Source: an uncultured Clostridia bacterium
GTDB taxonomy: Bacteria > Bacillota > Clostridia > Christensenellales > Aristaeellaceae
DNA length: 64,000 bases
NCBI GenBank assembly: GCA_946411525.1
Contig: CAMKEI010000005.1
Coordinates: 16,424-80,423 of the forward strand
Direction of reading: 5' to 3'
Shown here: positions 50,721 to 58,854 of the stretch, in pieces
How the letters are laid out: every line of letters begins with the position of its first letter
Position numbering within the stretch: position 1 is the first letter of the stretch
Position numbers and translations under genes: made by a program
Notes under the pieces: generated by a model
What the model was told of the DNA's origin: nothing
Seen by the model: only the letters and a program-made list of their open reading frames with translations
The model's database searches: none

Positions 50721-52439
50721 TCAGCTCATCAGAGCCTTGCTGGCTTCACACAGGGCGGCGTTGAGTTTCTCGGCGTCGTCCTTTTCGGCAGCGTTGGTGT
50801 TGACATAGAGCTTGATCTTGGGCTCTGTGCCGGAAGGCCGGACGCAGACCCAACAGCCTCCCTCCAGCTCAAAGTACAGCACGTCGGACTTCGGCAGGCC
50901 CGTCGGCTCTTCCCTGCCGTTCTCGGTGCGGATGCCGCTGAGATAGTCGCGGACAGCTGTAACCTTCAGGCCGGCGATCTCTTTCGGCGGCTGGGAACGA
51001 AGTCCGCTCATGATCTCCTTCATCCGGGTCAGGCCGTCCTTGCCGGGCAGCGTCGTGGAAACCACGTTCTCAATGTAGTAGCCGTATTCACGGAAGATCT
51101 GCTGCATCCTGTCATAGAAGGTGATTCCTTCCGCCATGCAGGCGCAGGCGACTTCACTGACCAGCAGGCTCGCATTCACGCCGTCCTTGTCGCGTACAAA
51201 GGTGCTGGAAAGGAAACCGTAGCTTTCTTCAAAGCCGAACAGGAACGTATGGTCTCCCTTGTCCATGAACTGCTGGATCTTCTCACCGATAAACTTGAAA
51301 CCGGTCAGGGTCTCAAAGATCGATATGCCGAAGCTCTCGCAGATCCGGTTCGCCAGGCTGGTGGAAACGATGCTCTTCACGGCCGCGCCGTCCTTCGGGA
51401 GGTTTCCGGCTTTTTTCCTGCTGGACAGAATGTAATGCAGCAGGACGCAGCCGATATCGTTGCCGGTGAGAAGATGCCATTCTCCCTGCCCGTCCTTGAC
51501 GGCCACACCCAGCCTGTCGCAGTCCGGATCCGTCGCGAAAATGACGTTCGCGCCAACTTTTGCGGCCAGGCTGAAAGCCATCTCGTATGCGCCGGGGTCT
51601 TCCGGATTCGGCACCTTGATCGTGCTGAAGTTGGGATCGGGCATTTCCTGTTCCTTAACAACCGCGACGTTGGTCAGTCCGATTTCCTTCAGCAGGCGGC
51701 GAACAGGCACATTGCCGCTGCCGTGCAGGGGCGTGTATACGATATTCAGTTTGGATCCTTCCGTACGGAGCAGATCCGGATTGATGCTCAGCGTCTTGAT
51801 CTGAGCAATATAGTCGTCGTCCACTTCCTTGTTGCCGATGATTTTCAGCAAACCCTTGTCAAGGGCTTCCTGTTCGTCCATCAGCACGCAGTCGGTATAT
51901 TTGGTGGCCCGGATCACGCGGGTAATGCCTTCGGCGGCTTCCGGTCCGACCTGGGCGCCGTCCTCTCCGTAAACTTTATAGCCGTTGTACTGCGGCGGAT
52001 TATGGCTGGCCGTAATGACAACGCCCGCGATCGCGTGCAGATGACGGACCGCATAGCTGAGCACCGGTACCGGCCGCAGCGCGTCAAACAGGAAAGCGGG
52101 AACGCCTTCCGCGCAGAGGGTCAGGGCTGTATCCTTCGCGAATTCGGGACTGCAGCGGCGGCTGTCGTACGCGATGACGACGCCGCGCTTTGCTTCTTCC
52201 AGTTTTTCGAGCAGGTATCCGGCAAGGCCCTTGGTGGCCCTCCGGACGTTGTATTTGTTCATCCGGTTCATTCCCGCTCCGAGCACGCCGCGCATCCCGG
52301 CGGTGCCGAAGCTCAGTTCGGTGTAAAAACGGTCTTCAAGTTCCTTTTCGTCATCGCGGATCGCTTCCAGCTCGCGGACTGTTTCCGCGTCGCCTGCAAA
52401 ATCCTTGAGCCACTGTTCATAGTTTTCGCGAATCGTCAT
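50721..52439 (-). CDS. Phosphohexomutase (phosphoglucomutase/phosphomannomutase)
   Basis: A 572-residue alpha-D-phosphohexomutase interconverting hexose 1- and 6-phosphates. The phosphoserine loop is GVVITASHNPPQYNGYK near residue 142, the metal loop is ATDPDCDRLGVAV near 300, the sugar loop GFEESYGFL near 405, and the phosphate-binding end is VRPSGTEPKIKLYV. Length and order match the PgcA-type phospho-sugar mutases of Firmicutes. It would link glucose-1-phosphate from the phosphorylase (18371-20713) to glycolysis and to UDP-glucose synthesis. Confidence 0.95.
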   Translation of the reverse strand: MTIRENYEQWLKDFAGDAETVRELEAIRDDEKELEDRFYTELSFGTAGMRGVLGAGMNRMNKYNVRRATKGLAGYLLEKLEEAKRGVVIAYDSRRCSPEFAKDTALTLCAEGVPAFLFDALRPVPVLSYAVRHLHAIAGVVITASHNPPQYNGYKVYGEDGAQVGPEAAEGITRVIRATKYTDCVLMDEQEALDKGLLKIIGNKEVDDDYIAQIKTLSINPDLLRTEGSKLNIVYTPLHGSGNVPVRRLLKEIGLTNVAVVKEQEMPDPNFSTIKVPNPEDPGAYEMAFSLAAKVGANVIFATDPDCDRLGVAVKDGQGEWHLLTGNDIGCVLLHYILSSRKKAGNLPKDGAAVKSIVSTSLANRICESFGISIFETLTGFKFIGEKIQQFMDKGDHTFLFGFEESYGFLSSTFVRDKDGVNASLLVSEVACACMAEGITFYDRMQQIFREYGYYIENVVSTTLPGKDGLTRMKEIMSGLRSQPPKEIAGLKVTAVRDYLSGIRTENGREEPTGLPKSDVLYFELEGGCWVCVRPSGTEPKIKLYVNTNAAEKDDAEKLNAALCEASKALMS

Positions 52440-52512
52440 ATTGCTGCCGCCTTTCTTTCAGTTGATCCGGTCAGTTCAAACTCTTTAGCCGCGTGCGGAA
52501 AACCGCATATTA

Positions 52513-52541
52513 ATTATAGTTTTTTTCGTCTTTTTTGACAA
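52513..52541 (-). promoter_or_regulatory. SigA-type promoter of the phosphohexomutase gene
   Basis: On the minus strand TTGTCA (52541-52536), 17 A-rich bases, then a perfect TATAAT (52518-52513). The transcript would start about 67 bases before the ATG. Confidence 0.75.
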
Positions 52542-52587
52542 GTCGAATTGGAAACATTAGGAAGGAAAACCAACGGCTTTCCGTTAA

Positions 52588-52950
52588 TTAACTGTCCTCC
52601 CTGATACAGACTGCCGCGGCGGTCCCGCCGTCATGGGTCACGGACAGGATGAAGCGGTTCCCCCGTCCCATCTCCTCCGCCTTTCCGGACAGTTCGTACG
52701 CCGGCATACCTGCCTCGTCATGAACGACGCTGACGTCCTTCAGGTCAAAGGTGATTCCGGTTCCCAGGGCCTTAGAAAAGGCCTCTTTCGCCGCAAAGAT
52801 CCCGGCCATCGTCTGGGCAGCTCCCTTTCCCTTCGACCGGATATAGGCAATCTCGGCTTTGCTGAAATACCGATTCAGGAACCGATCGTCCGCAAGCTGT
52901 TTCTCCATCCTGGCGATTTCGCAAAGATCCAGTCCGAGTCCTCTGATCAT
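52588..52950 (-). CDS. acpS: Holo-[acyl-carrier-protein] synthase
   Basis: A 120-residue AcpS that transfers 4'-phosphopantetheine from CoA to acyl carrier protein. The metal and CoA motifs are GLGLDLCEIARM at the start and IFAAKEAFSKALGTGI in the middle, with the late FILSVTHDGGTAAAV. ATG 52950 follows GAAGGAG; the longer in-frame start would cover promoter sequence. Its promoter interlocks with the divergent MoxR promoter. Confidence 0.94.
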   Translation of the reverse strand: MIRGLGLDLCEIARMEKQLADDRFLNRYFSKAEIAYIRSKGKGAAQTMAGIFAAKEAFSKALGTGITFDLKDVSVVHDEAGMPAYELSGKAEEMGRGNRFILSVTHDGGTAAAVCIREDS

Positions 52951-53022
52951 GACTTCCGCTCCTTCCCTGCAGACATGCGGGTATACTGTTCCTATACCGC
53001 ATCCCGTGGTTGTTTTGTCCGC

Positions 53023-53051
53023 ATCATACCACACCTTGCGGTTTTCATCAA
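53023..53051 (-). promoter_or_regulatory. Promoter of acpS
   Basis: On the minus strand TTGATG (53051-53046), 17 bases, then TATGAT (53028-53023). It overlaps the divergent moxR promoter by 16 bases. Confidence 0.65.
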
Positions 53052-53064
53052 TTAAAGGTATAAT
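53036..53064 (+). promoter_or_regulatory. Promoter of the MoxR-DUF58-transglutaminase operon
   Basis: TTGCGG (53036-53041), 17 bases, then a perfect TATAAT (53059-53064). The leader of about 97 bases contains the GAATT repeat tract. Confidence 0.65.
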
Positions 53065-53118
53065 CATCGTGTTCTTCGGAATGAAGCGCCGTACCTCGTA
53101 TCATCCTTCACAGACTCT

Positions 53119-53158
53119 CTTAATTCTGAATTGTGAATTCCGAATTATGAATTATTCA
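53119..53158. repeat. Phased GAATT repeat tract in the MoxR leader
   Basis: Five AATT cores recur every 7 to 9 bases (as in CTGAATTGTGAATTCCGAAT) in an AT-rich block ending just before the AGGAGGA ribosome site. Similar GAATT-rich intergenic tracts are common in clostridial genomes; origin and role are unknown. Confidence 0.6.
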
Positions 53159-53167
53159 GGAGGAATT

Positions 53168-54112
53168 ATGATCAATCCCGGCAGAATGATCCTCGCCCTG
53201 CAGCAGAACATCAGCAAAGCCGTTGTCGGAAAGGAGGAGGCAATCGAATACGCGCTGATCGCCCTGCTCTGCAAAGGCCATGTGCTGATTGAAGACGTCC
53301 CGGGCGTGGGGAAAACCACGCTGGCCAGTGCCCTTGCTAGGTCCCTGGACTGTTCCTTCCGCAGGATCCAGTTCACCCCCGACCTGATGCCTTCCGACGT
53401 GACCGGTTTCACGCTGGTGAATTTCAAAACCGGGGAGATGGAATACAAAGAGGGATCTGTCATGGCGCAGATCGTACTTGCCGATGAAATCAACCGGACC
53501 AGTCCGAAAACCCAGTCAGCCCTTCTTGAGGTGATGGAAGAGCACCAGGTGACCGTGGACGGCGTAACCCATCCGGTTCCGCAGCCCTTCATTGTCCTGG
53601 CAACCCAGAACCCGGGAGAGTTTGTCGGAACCTACCCCCTGCCGGAGGCGCAGGTTGACCGTTTCTTCCTGCGGATCTCCATCGGTTATCCCACCATTGA
53701 GCAGGAAATGGACGTGCTGGACCGTTACAGCGGATCCGTGGTTCCCATGACCACCGTCGAGCCGATCTGTTCCGCCCAGGACGTCCTGGCAATGCAGGAA
53801 CAGGTCACCACGGTATACTGTTCCCCGGAAGTGCGTAACTATGTCGCTTCTCTGGCGGCCGCCACCCGGAATGATCCGGCGTTTTCCCTGGGCGCTTCGA
53901 CCCGGGCCGCCATTGCCCTGATCCGCGGGGCGCAGGCCTGCGCCATGCTTGATGACCGTGATTTTGTCCTGCCTGAGGATGTGCAGCATATGTTCCTTCC
54001 CGTCATGGCGCACCGGATGATTCTCTCTCCGGAGGCCAAGATGAAAGGCGTTCCGGCTGAACAGTTCCTGCTGACCATTCTGCAGAATACATCTGTTCCC
54101 GTGAGATTATGA
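53168..54112 (+). CDS. MoxR-family AAA+ ATPase
   Basis: A 314-residue MoxR ATPase. Walker A is EDVPGVGKTTLA near residue 42, Walker B ADEINRTSPKTQSALLEVM near 103, sensor 1 LATQNPGE near 144, and the lid domain ends at about 310. ATG 53168 follows AGGAGGA by 3 to 4 bases; upstream in-frame starts overlap the acpS region and are not conserved. MoxR proteins are thought to act as chaperones in activating partner complexes together with DUF58 and transglutaminase proteins, both encoded next. Confidence 0.94.
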   Translation: MINPGRMILALQQNISKAVVGKEEAIEYALIALLCKGHVLIEDVPGVGKTTLASALARSLDCSFRRIQFTPDLMPSDVTGFTLVNFKTGEMEYKEGSVMAQIVLADEINRTSPKTQSALLEVMEEHQVTVDGVTHPVPQPFIVLATQNPGEFVGTYPLPEAQVDRFFLRISIGYPTIEQEMDVLDRYSGSVVPMTTVEPICSAQDVLAMQEQVTTVYCSPEVRNYVASLAAATRNDPAFSLGASTRAAIALIRGAQACAMLDDRDFVLPEDVQHMFLPVMAHRMILSPEAKMKGVPAEQFLLTILQNTSVPVRL

Positions 54113-55263
54113 AGCTGAAGCTGACGTTTCCCCTCGCTGTTTTTCTGATGCTGCTGACGGTGGCGCTGTGTACCGGCAGTCAGCTTTTTTTGCTGCTTTC
54201 CGTCCTGATTGTCCTGATCCTTGCCGGCGCCGTGATCTCGGTGCTCTGGGCAGCTTCCACGCTGGAGGCGTACGGGGAACTGTCCGCGGAAACAGTCCGG
54301 CGGGGAGATGACGCGACGCTTTCGCTCCGGATCCGGCACCGCGGCCTGATTCCGGTCGCGCCGCTGCTGCTGGAGCTTTCCGGTCCGGCTGGAAACAGGG
54401 ACCGGGAAATCCGTCTGAAAAATATGCCGCGTCGGCTCCAGAGTCTCAGGCTGCCTGTGCACGCTCTCCATGTGGGCGTCTTTTCTGTCGGTCTTCACGC
54501 CTGTACCGTGGAAGATCTGCTCGGTCTGGTCCGGAAGCGGGTGCCGCTGGACCGGACCTTCTTTGAGCTACTCGTCCTTCCCCGGACCTTCGACGTGGAT
54601 CCGCTGACGCTTGCCCCGGGCGATCCCGGAAGTGAACTGATGGCCCGCGCGACGGAAGACCTGAGCGCTCCTTCCGACGTCCGTTCCTATCAGCAGGGCG
54701 ACGCGATGAAAAAAATACACTGGAAGCTTTCCGTGCGTAAAGGAGAGCTGATGGTGCGCAAATTCGACGAACCGATCCTGCAGGACGTGCTGATCCTCAT
54801 GGATTGTTCCCGCCCGCCTTCCTGGGGACATCCGCAGGCCGAGTCCGATCTCCGGGACGCGCTGCTGGAAACGGCTGCGTCCGTCCTGACCGCCCAGGCT
54901 GCCACAGACCATCAGATCCGCCTGCCGCTGCTTGGTGCGCATCCGGTGGATGTGGACAAGCGCATGGGACTGCCTATCGCGCTCGATTACCTTTCCCGGG
55001 TGGATTTTTCCGAGACCGATCGGTTTGAGCGCGTGCTTTCCATAGAAAGCCGCCGGCTGCGGAAAGTCGGCTGCGTCGTCATCGTGGCTGCGCGGCTGAA
55101 CATCCCCATGGTTGACATTATGATCCGGATGCACCGGGCCGGCCCGAATATCCGTTTGTATCTGGTCACATTCGCGCCGGAGGATGAAAACGTCCTCCCG
55201 CTGATCGCCCGCCTGAAACAGTCCGGTATCGAAGTATCCTACGTCACACCGGAACTGTCCTGA
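54109..55263 (+). CDS. DUF58-domain membrane protein
   Basis: A 384-residue protein. Two hydrophobic helices at residues about 4-45 anchor it. The DUF58 core follows, with the signature VRSYQQGDAMKKIHWKLSVR and a vWA-like C-terminal half (LILMDCSRPP is the MIDAS-like strand). The start overlaps the MoxR stop by 4 bases, as is standard for this partnership. In other bacteria the MoxR-DUF58-transglutaminase set relates to envelope function, with no settled mechanism. Confidence 0.92.
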   Translation: MKLKLTFPLAVFLMLLTVALCTGSQLFLLLSVLIVLILAGAVISVLWAASTLEAYGELSAETVRRGDDATLSLRIRHRGLIPVAPLLLELSGPAGNRDREIRLKNMPRRLQSLRLPVHALHVGVFSVGLHACTVEDLLGLVRKRVPLDRTFFELLVLPRTFDVDPLTLAPGDPGSELMARATEDLSAPSDVRSYQQGDAMKKIHWKLSVRKGELMVRKFDEPILQDVLILMDCSRPPSWGHPQAESDLRDALLETAASVLTAQAATDHQIRLPLLGAHPVDVDKRMGLPIALDYLSRVDFSETDRFERVLSIESRRLRKVGCVVIVAARLNIPMVDIMIRMHRAGPNIRLYLVTFAPEDENVLPLIARLKQSGIEVSYVTPELS

Positions 55264-55307
55264 ACATCAGTTCGTGATCCTGTTGAAAAGAAAGGAGGCT
55301 GCCTGCG

Positions 55308-57662
55308 TTGAACGAAGCTTTGCGCGTCCGTCTGACGCACGCTCTGCTGTCCATGCTGATGGCGGCCGGGCTGCTGCTGCCCTTTCTGGGCATCCTGGAG
55401 CCTTCCTTTCTGTTCCCCCGTCTTATCCTCTGGTCCGCGAGCGTCATCCTGCTGTTTGAACTGACCTGTTCCAACCGGATTACGGCCGTCGTCTCCGCCG
55501 TTCTTTGCCTGACCGCACTGGCGGTCTGGCTGCTGGCGATGAACGGGCTGATCATCGTTTCGGACGTGGTGCTGGCTGTTGCTCTGCGGTTTACCGGCGT
55601 CAGGACGGCCCTGCCGCTGGTCGCTTCCTCCGCGGTCGTCTTGTTCACCGTGCTGATCTCGCTGATCAGCTGTTTCGTCTGCCTGCGCGGCGCCTCTGTT
55701 CTGCCGGCTGCTCTGCTCTGTTTCGGAATGATCCTGCTGATCTATTTGTCCGGTTCCTCGGAAGTCGTTCCCTGGTTCCTGCCGGCTCTGGCTGCCCTGC
55801 TGCTGATGCTGATGACAGAACGTTTCCCTGAAACACCGCTGCTTCCGCTGGTGCCCGTTGCCGCGCTGCTTGTTGCAGGCGCCTTCCTGCTGACCACCGG
55901 CGGCGTGGATTCCGGTCCGCTCCGGGAAAAGGCCGACGAGTTTCGTCAGGCAGTTCTCGACCGTCTTTTCTTTACGGAACCGCGTGACGTGTTCTCCCTG
56001 TCTTCCGAGGGGTATTATCCTGAAGGACAGGATCAGCTCGGCGGAAAGCCCGACCCTGATGACACGCCTGTCATGCAGGTTTCGGCGCCGCGGACCGTGT
56101 ATCTCCGGGGCGTTGTCCTGAACGAGTACACCGGCCGCAGCTGGCGCAACACCACCGGCGGAAGGCGCTATCTGCGACAGTCTTCCCGGCTGGCATCGGA
56201 ACGCGCCGCTCTTTTCGACGAGGACCTCCCATCCCTGACAATCCGGAACTCCCTGTGTGATCCGGTGACCGTATCCGTCCGGATGCTCAGTGACAGTGCG
56301 TCCACGCTCTTTGTGCCGCAGCGGGTTCGTGAACTGATTCCGGGCGGGGAACTGGTTCCCTACTTCTCCAGTTCCTCCGAGCTGTTTATTACCCGCAATC
56401 TCAGGACCGGCGATACTTACAGTGTATCCGCGCCGCTTTTCCTGGCCGGCGATCCCGGGCTCTCCACCCTGATTGAAGTCTGTTCCACAATGGAAGACAG
56501 CAAATACAGCCGCATCGCGGAAATGTATACCGCCCTTCCCGGCCATCTGGAAAATCCTGTATATGAGCTTGCCCGGGAAACGGTTTCCGTCGCCTCCGCG
56601 CCTTATGAACAGGCGATGGCGATCCAGTCCTGGCTGATCCGGAACTTCCGTTACACCCTGGACGTGGAGCCGCAGCCTGCCAATCTTGACTTTGTCACCC
56701 ACTTCCTGCTGGACACGCACGAAGGGTACTGCACCTATTTTGCTTCCGCCATGACCGTGCTGTGCCGGATGGCCGGCCTTCCCGCCAGATATGTGGAAGG
56801 ATATCTGGCCGAGCCGTATGAAAACGGCGTTGCAACCGTAACCGGTATGTCCGCGCACGCCTGGACCGAAGTCTACTTTAAAGGTTTCGGCTGGCTGACC
56901 TTTGACGCCACGCCGAGAGACGGCAGTCAAAGCAGGATCGGATCCGTGCCGGATTCTTCACCGGATCCCGCGCCAACCCCCTCGCCTTCTCCCGAACCGG
57001 AACCGTCGTCATCCCCGGAGACGCCGGAGGAAAAGGAAAGAGAGCCGGGTCCGGACGCGTCTTCGGAATCCGCCGCGGAACCGACGCTGGAACCCGGGCA
57101 GGAGCCGGCGCCTGAGGAGGAACCGTCACCTGAACAGGAGCCGGAAGCAGCGTCCCCTCCGCCGGATCATGATGAAGACGCGCCGTCATCACCGCCGTCG
57201 GATCAGGAAACAGCCCCGTCAGAAAATTCCGGCGCGTCCGGATCTTTCCCCTGGCTCTGGCTGCTGCTCCTGATTCTCCTGCTTGCCGCCCTGCTGCGGA
57301 TTGTGTTCACTTCTCCCGCCTTCCGCGCGCGCCGTGTGAAAAACAGTCTGGCTGAATTTGATGTCTGGGCTCAGGAGATCACGGATCTGTTGTATGCGGA
57401 AAACCTGACCCGTTCCCCGAGCGAATCCCCGATGGCCTTTGGCCGCAGAGTGGACCGGAACGCAATGTTCAGCGTCGCCATGGGGCCGGTCGGCGAATGC
57501 GTTTCGCTGATCCGTTACTCACGGGCCGAAGTGAATGAGACGGACATCGGCCTGGTCCGTGACACCTCCATTCTGCTGAAAGGCGAGCTCAGCCGGCCGG
57601 CAAAACTGCGTTACTTCCTCCGCCGGGTCTTTATCCCGCAGAAACGGAGAGACAGCCTTTAA
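55308..57662 (+). CDS. Transglutaminase-like membrane protein (TgpA type)
   Basis: A 784-residue protein started by TTG 55308, 9 bases after AAAGGAGG. Five to six membrane helices occupy residues 10-200. The external transglutaminase core has a complete triad: Cys475 in HEGYCTYFASAM, His517 in SAHAWTEVYF and Asp533 in FDATP. A Pro/Glu/Ser-rich linker (about 545-645) leads to a last membrane helix (FPWLWLLLLILLLAALLRIV) and a DUF4129-like cytoplasmic tail. It completes the MoxR-DUF58-TgpA set. The cysteine-protease fold may crosslink or cleave envelope proteins. Confidence 0.92.
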   Translation: MNEALRVRLTHALLSMLMAAGLLLPFLGILEPSFLFPRLILWSASVILLFELTCSNRITAVVSAVLCLTALAVWLLAMNGLIIVSDVVLAVALRFTGVRTALPLVASSAVVLFTVLISLISCFVCLRGASVLPAALLCFGMILLIYLSGSSEVVPWFLPALAALLLMLMTERFPETPLLPLVPVAALLVAGAFLLTTGGVDSGPLREKADEFRQAVLDRLFFTEPRDVFSLSSEGYYPEGQDQLGGKPDPDDTPVMQVSAPRTVYLRGVVLNEYTGRSWRNTTGGRRYLRQSSRLASERAALFDEDLPSLTIRNSLCDPVTVSVRMLSDSASTLFVPQRVRELIPGGELVPYFSSSSELFITRNLRTGDTYSVSAPLFLAGDPGLSTLIEVCSTMEDSKYSRIAEMYTALPGHLENPVYELARETVSVASAPYEQAMAIQSWLIRNFRYTLDVEPQPANLDFVTHFLLDTHEGYCTYFASAMTVLCRMAGLPARYVEGYLAEPYENGVATVTGMSAHAWTEVYFKGFGWLTFDATPRDGSQSRIGSVPDSSPDPAPTPSPSPEPEPSSSPETPEEKEREPGPDASSESAAEPTLEPGQEPAPEEEPSPEQEPEAASPPPDHDEDAPSSPPSDQETAPSENSGASGSFPWLWLLLLILLLAALLRIVFTSPAFRARRVKNSLAEFDVWAQEITDLLYAENLTRSPSESPMAFGRRVDRNAMFSVAMGPVGECVSLIRYSRAEVNETDIGLVRDTSILLKGELSRPAKLRYFLRRVFIPQKRRDSL

Positions 57663-57668
57663 TCAAAG

Positions 57669-57696
57669 AACGGACACCGCTTCAGCGGTGTCCGTT
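57669..57696. terminator. Bidirectional terminator
   Basis: A perfect 12-bp stem AACGGACACCGC / GCGGTGTCCGTT with loop TTCA lies 7 bases after the transglutaminase stop. It also ends the convergent minus-strand operon. Confidence 0.85.
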
Positions 57697-57716
57697 TATC
57701 TGTGCTTCACGATCTG

Positions 57717-58361
57717 CTATACATGGAATAAAACGATCTTCGGCTGACATTCCATATCTTCTGCCGTCACCCGGAGGGCCTCCGCGTCCCTGCAGATCTG
57801 TTCGGAATCATACAGCGACAGGAACCCTTCCGGATCTGAAATCGGCCAGTCCTTATTGTATTCCGTTCTGTAGTGCATCGGCAGGATGATCCGTGCATGA
57901 AGCTGTTCGGCCGTTTCCCGCGCCTTTCCGGTATCTATGGTATAGAATCCGCCGACAGGGATCATCAGAATGTCAGGCGCGTTGAGCATTTCAGCCTGTT
58001 CCGAGTCCAGCGCGCAGCCCAGGTCTCCCAGATGGACGATCCGCAGCCCTTCCGTTTCAATCAGGAAGAGCAGCGTCTCTCCCCGCTTTCCGCCTCTTTC
58101 TTCATCGTGGAAGCCACGCAGCGCTGTGATCTTCACGCCGTTCTCCGGCGTATAGTTTCCGGCGCTGTCGATAATCCGGGGATTTCCCTTCAGGTTTTCC
58201 ACGGCGTCATGGTCATGATGATGATGGGAAACCAGCGCGACGTCCGCCGTTACTTTCTTCACCGGGTAACCGCAGCCCGCGTCATACGGATCGGTCACAA
58301 TCCGCACGCCGCTTTCTGTCTCAACAAGGAATTCAGCGTGTCCGATATGTTTGATCAGCAT
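57717..58361 (-). CDS. Metallo-beta-lactamase-fold hydrolase (UlaG-like)
   Basis: A 214-residue MBL-fold protein of the short UPF0173/UlaG-like group. The metal motif is SHHHHDHDAV (H-x-H-x-D-H), further ligands appear in GDLGCALDSEQ and LPMHYRTE. ATG 58361 follows GAAAGGA; an upstream in-frame start would overlap the previous gene in another frame. Substrate is unknown; this group includes lactonases and RNA- or nucleotide-related hydrolases. Confidence 0.9.
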   Translation of the reverse strand: MLIKHIGHAEFLVETESGVRIVTDPYDAGCGYPVKKVTADVALVSHHHHDHDAVENLKGNPRIIDSAGNYTPENGVKITALRGFHDEERGGKRGETLLFLIETEGLRIVHLGDLGCALDSEQAEMLNAPDILMIPVGGFYTIDTGKARETAEQLHARIILPMHYRTEYNKDWPISDPEGFLSLYDSEQICRDAEALRVTAEDMECQPKIVLFHV

Positions 58362-58377
58362 GTCCCCATGTTTCCTT

Positions 58378-58854
58378 TCATATTCTGAAATACCGCCGGC
58401 TGAGAGCCGGCAGGGATTTTCCTTCTCTGAGGCGCCGCGCCCAGTCTTTATGAAGGGCCGCGCAGGTCTCCTCATACGCCTTTTCGCCTTCTTCGCCGGC
58501 CTTGATCAGCGTACGCTGCGCCGCGCCGGAATCCTCGACGTCCCGTTGCGGATGCCTGTCCAGCAGGCTCAGGCAGCAGCCCGCTTCCGGACCGAAAGGT
58601 CCGGCGTACCAGTGCTCCGGCGGTTCCGGAGCAGGTTTCCTCAACTGAAGCCGGTCATCTTCCTGCCTGTATTCCCATCCCAGGCCAGTCAGGGCGGTCA
58701 GCAGCGTATTCGGGACGGTTCCGCCATACAGCACCGGAAGATCAGTCATGTACAGCCATTCTTCCCGCGGACTGCGGCGGATGGCCGGGGGCCTTCCGCC
58801 TGCCGGCGGCGTCAGCACGGCCGCCAGTTCCTCCCGCAGCGCGTTACGGAGCAT
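58378..58854 (-). CDS. Uncharacterised small protein
   Basis: A 158-residue protein I cannot assign. It starts MLRNALREELAAVLTPP and has Pro- and Arg-rich patches, WEYRQEDDRLQLRKPAPEPP in the middle and a helical, basic C-terminus (EGEKAYEETCAALHKDWARR). The start is ATG 58854 after GGGGGAAGG, overlapping the CapA stop by 11 bases; a GTG 18 bases earlier is also possible. Position between CapA and the MBL gene suggests one operon. Confidence 0.65.
   Translation of the reverse strand: MLRNALREELAAVLTPPAGGRPPAIRRSPREEWLYMTDLPVLYGGTVPNTLLTALTGLGWEYRQEDDRLQLRKPAPEPPEHWYAGPFGPEAGCCLSLLDRHPQRDVEDSGAAQRTLIKAGEEGEKAYEETCAALHKDWARRLREGKSLPALSRRYFRI

Noticed and set aside
50706..52538. A 610-codon open frame antisense to the phosphohexomutase gene
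   Set aside because: Shadow frame; the sense gene has all mutase motifs.
55239..56930. A 563-codon open frame antisense to the transglutaminase gene
   Set aside because: Shadow frame, Gln/Gly-rich and without a start signal.
53168..57662. MoxR-DUF58-transglutaminase set as a novel system
   Set aside because: The three-gene set is widespread and already known, although its mechanism is unsettled.
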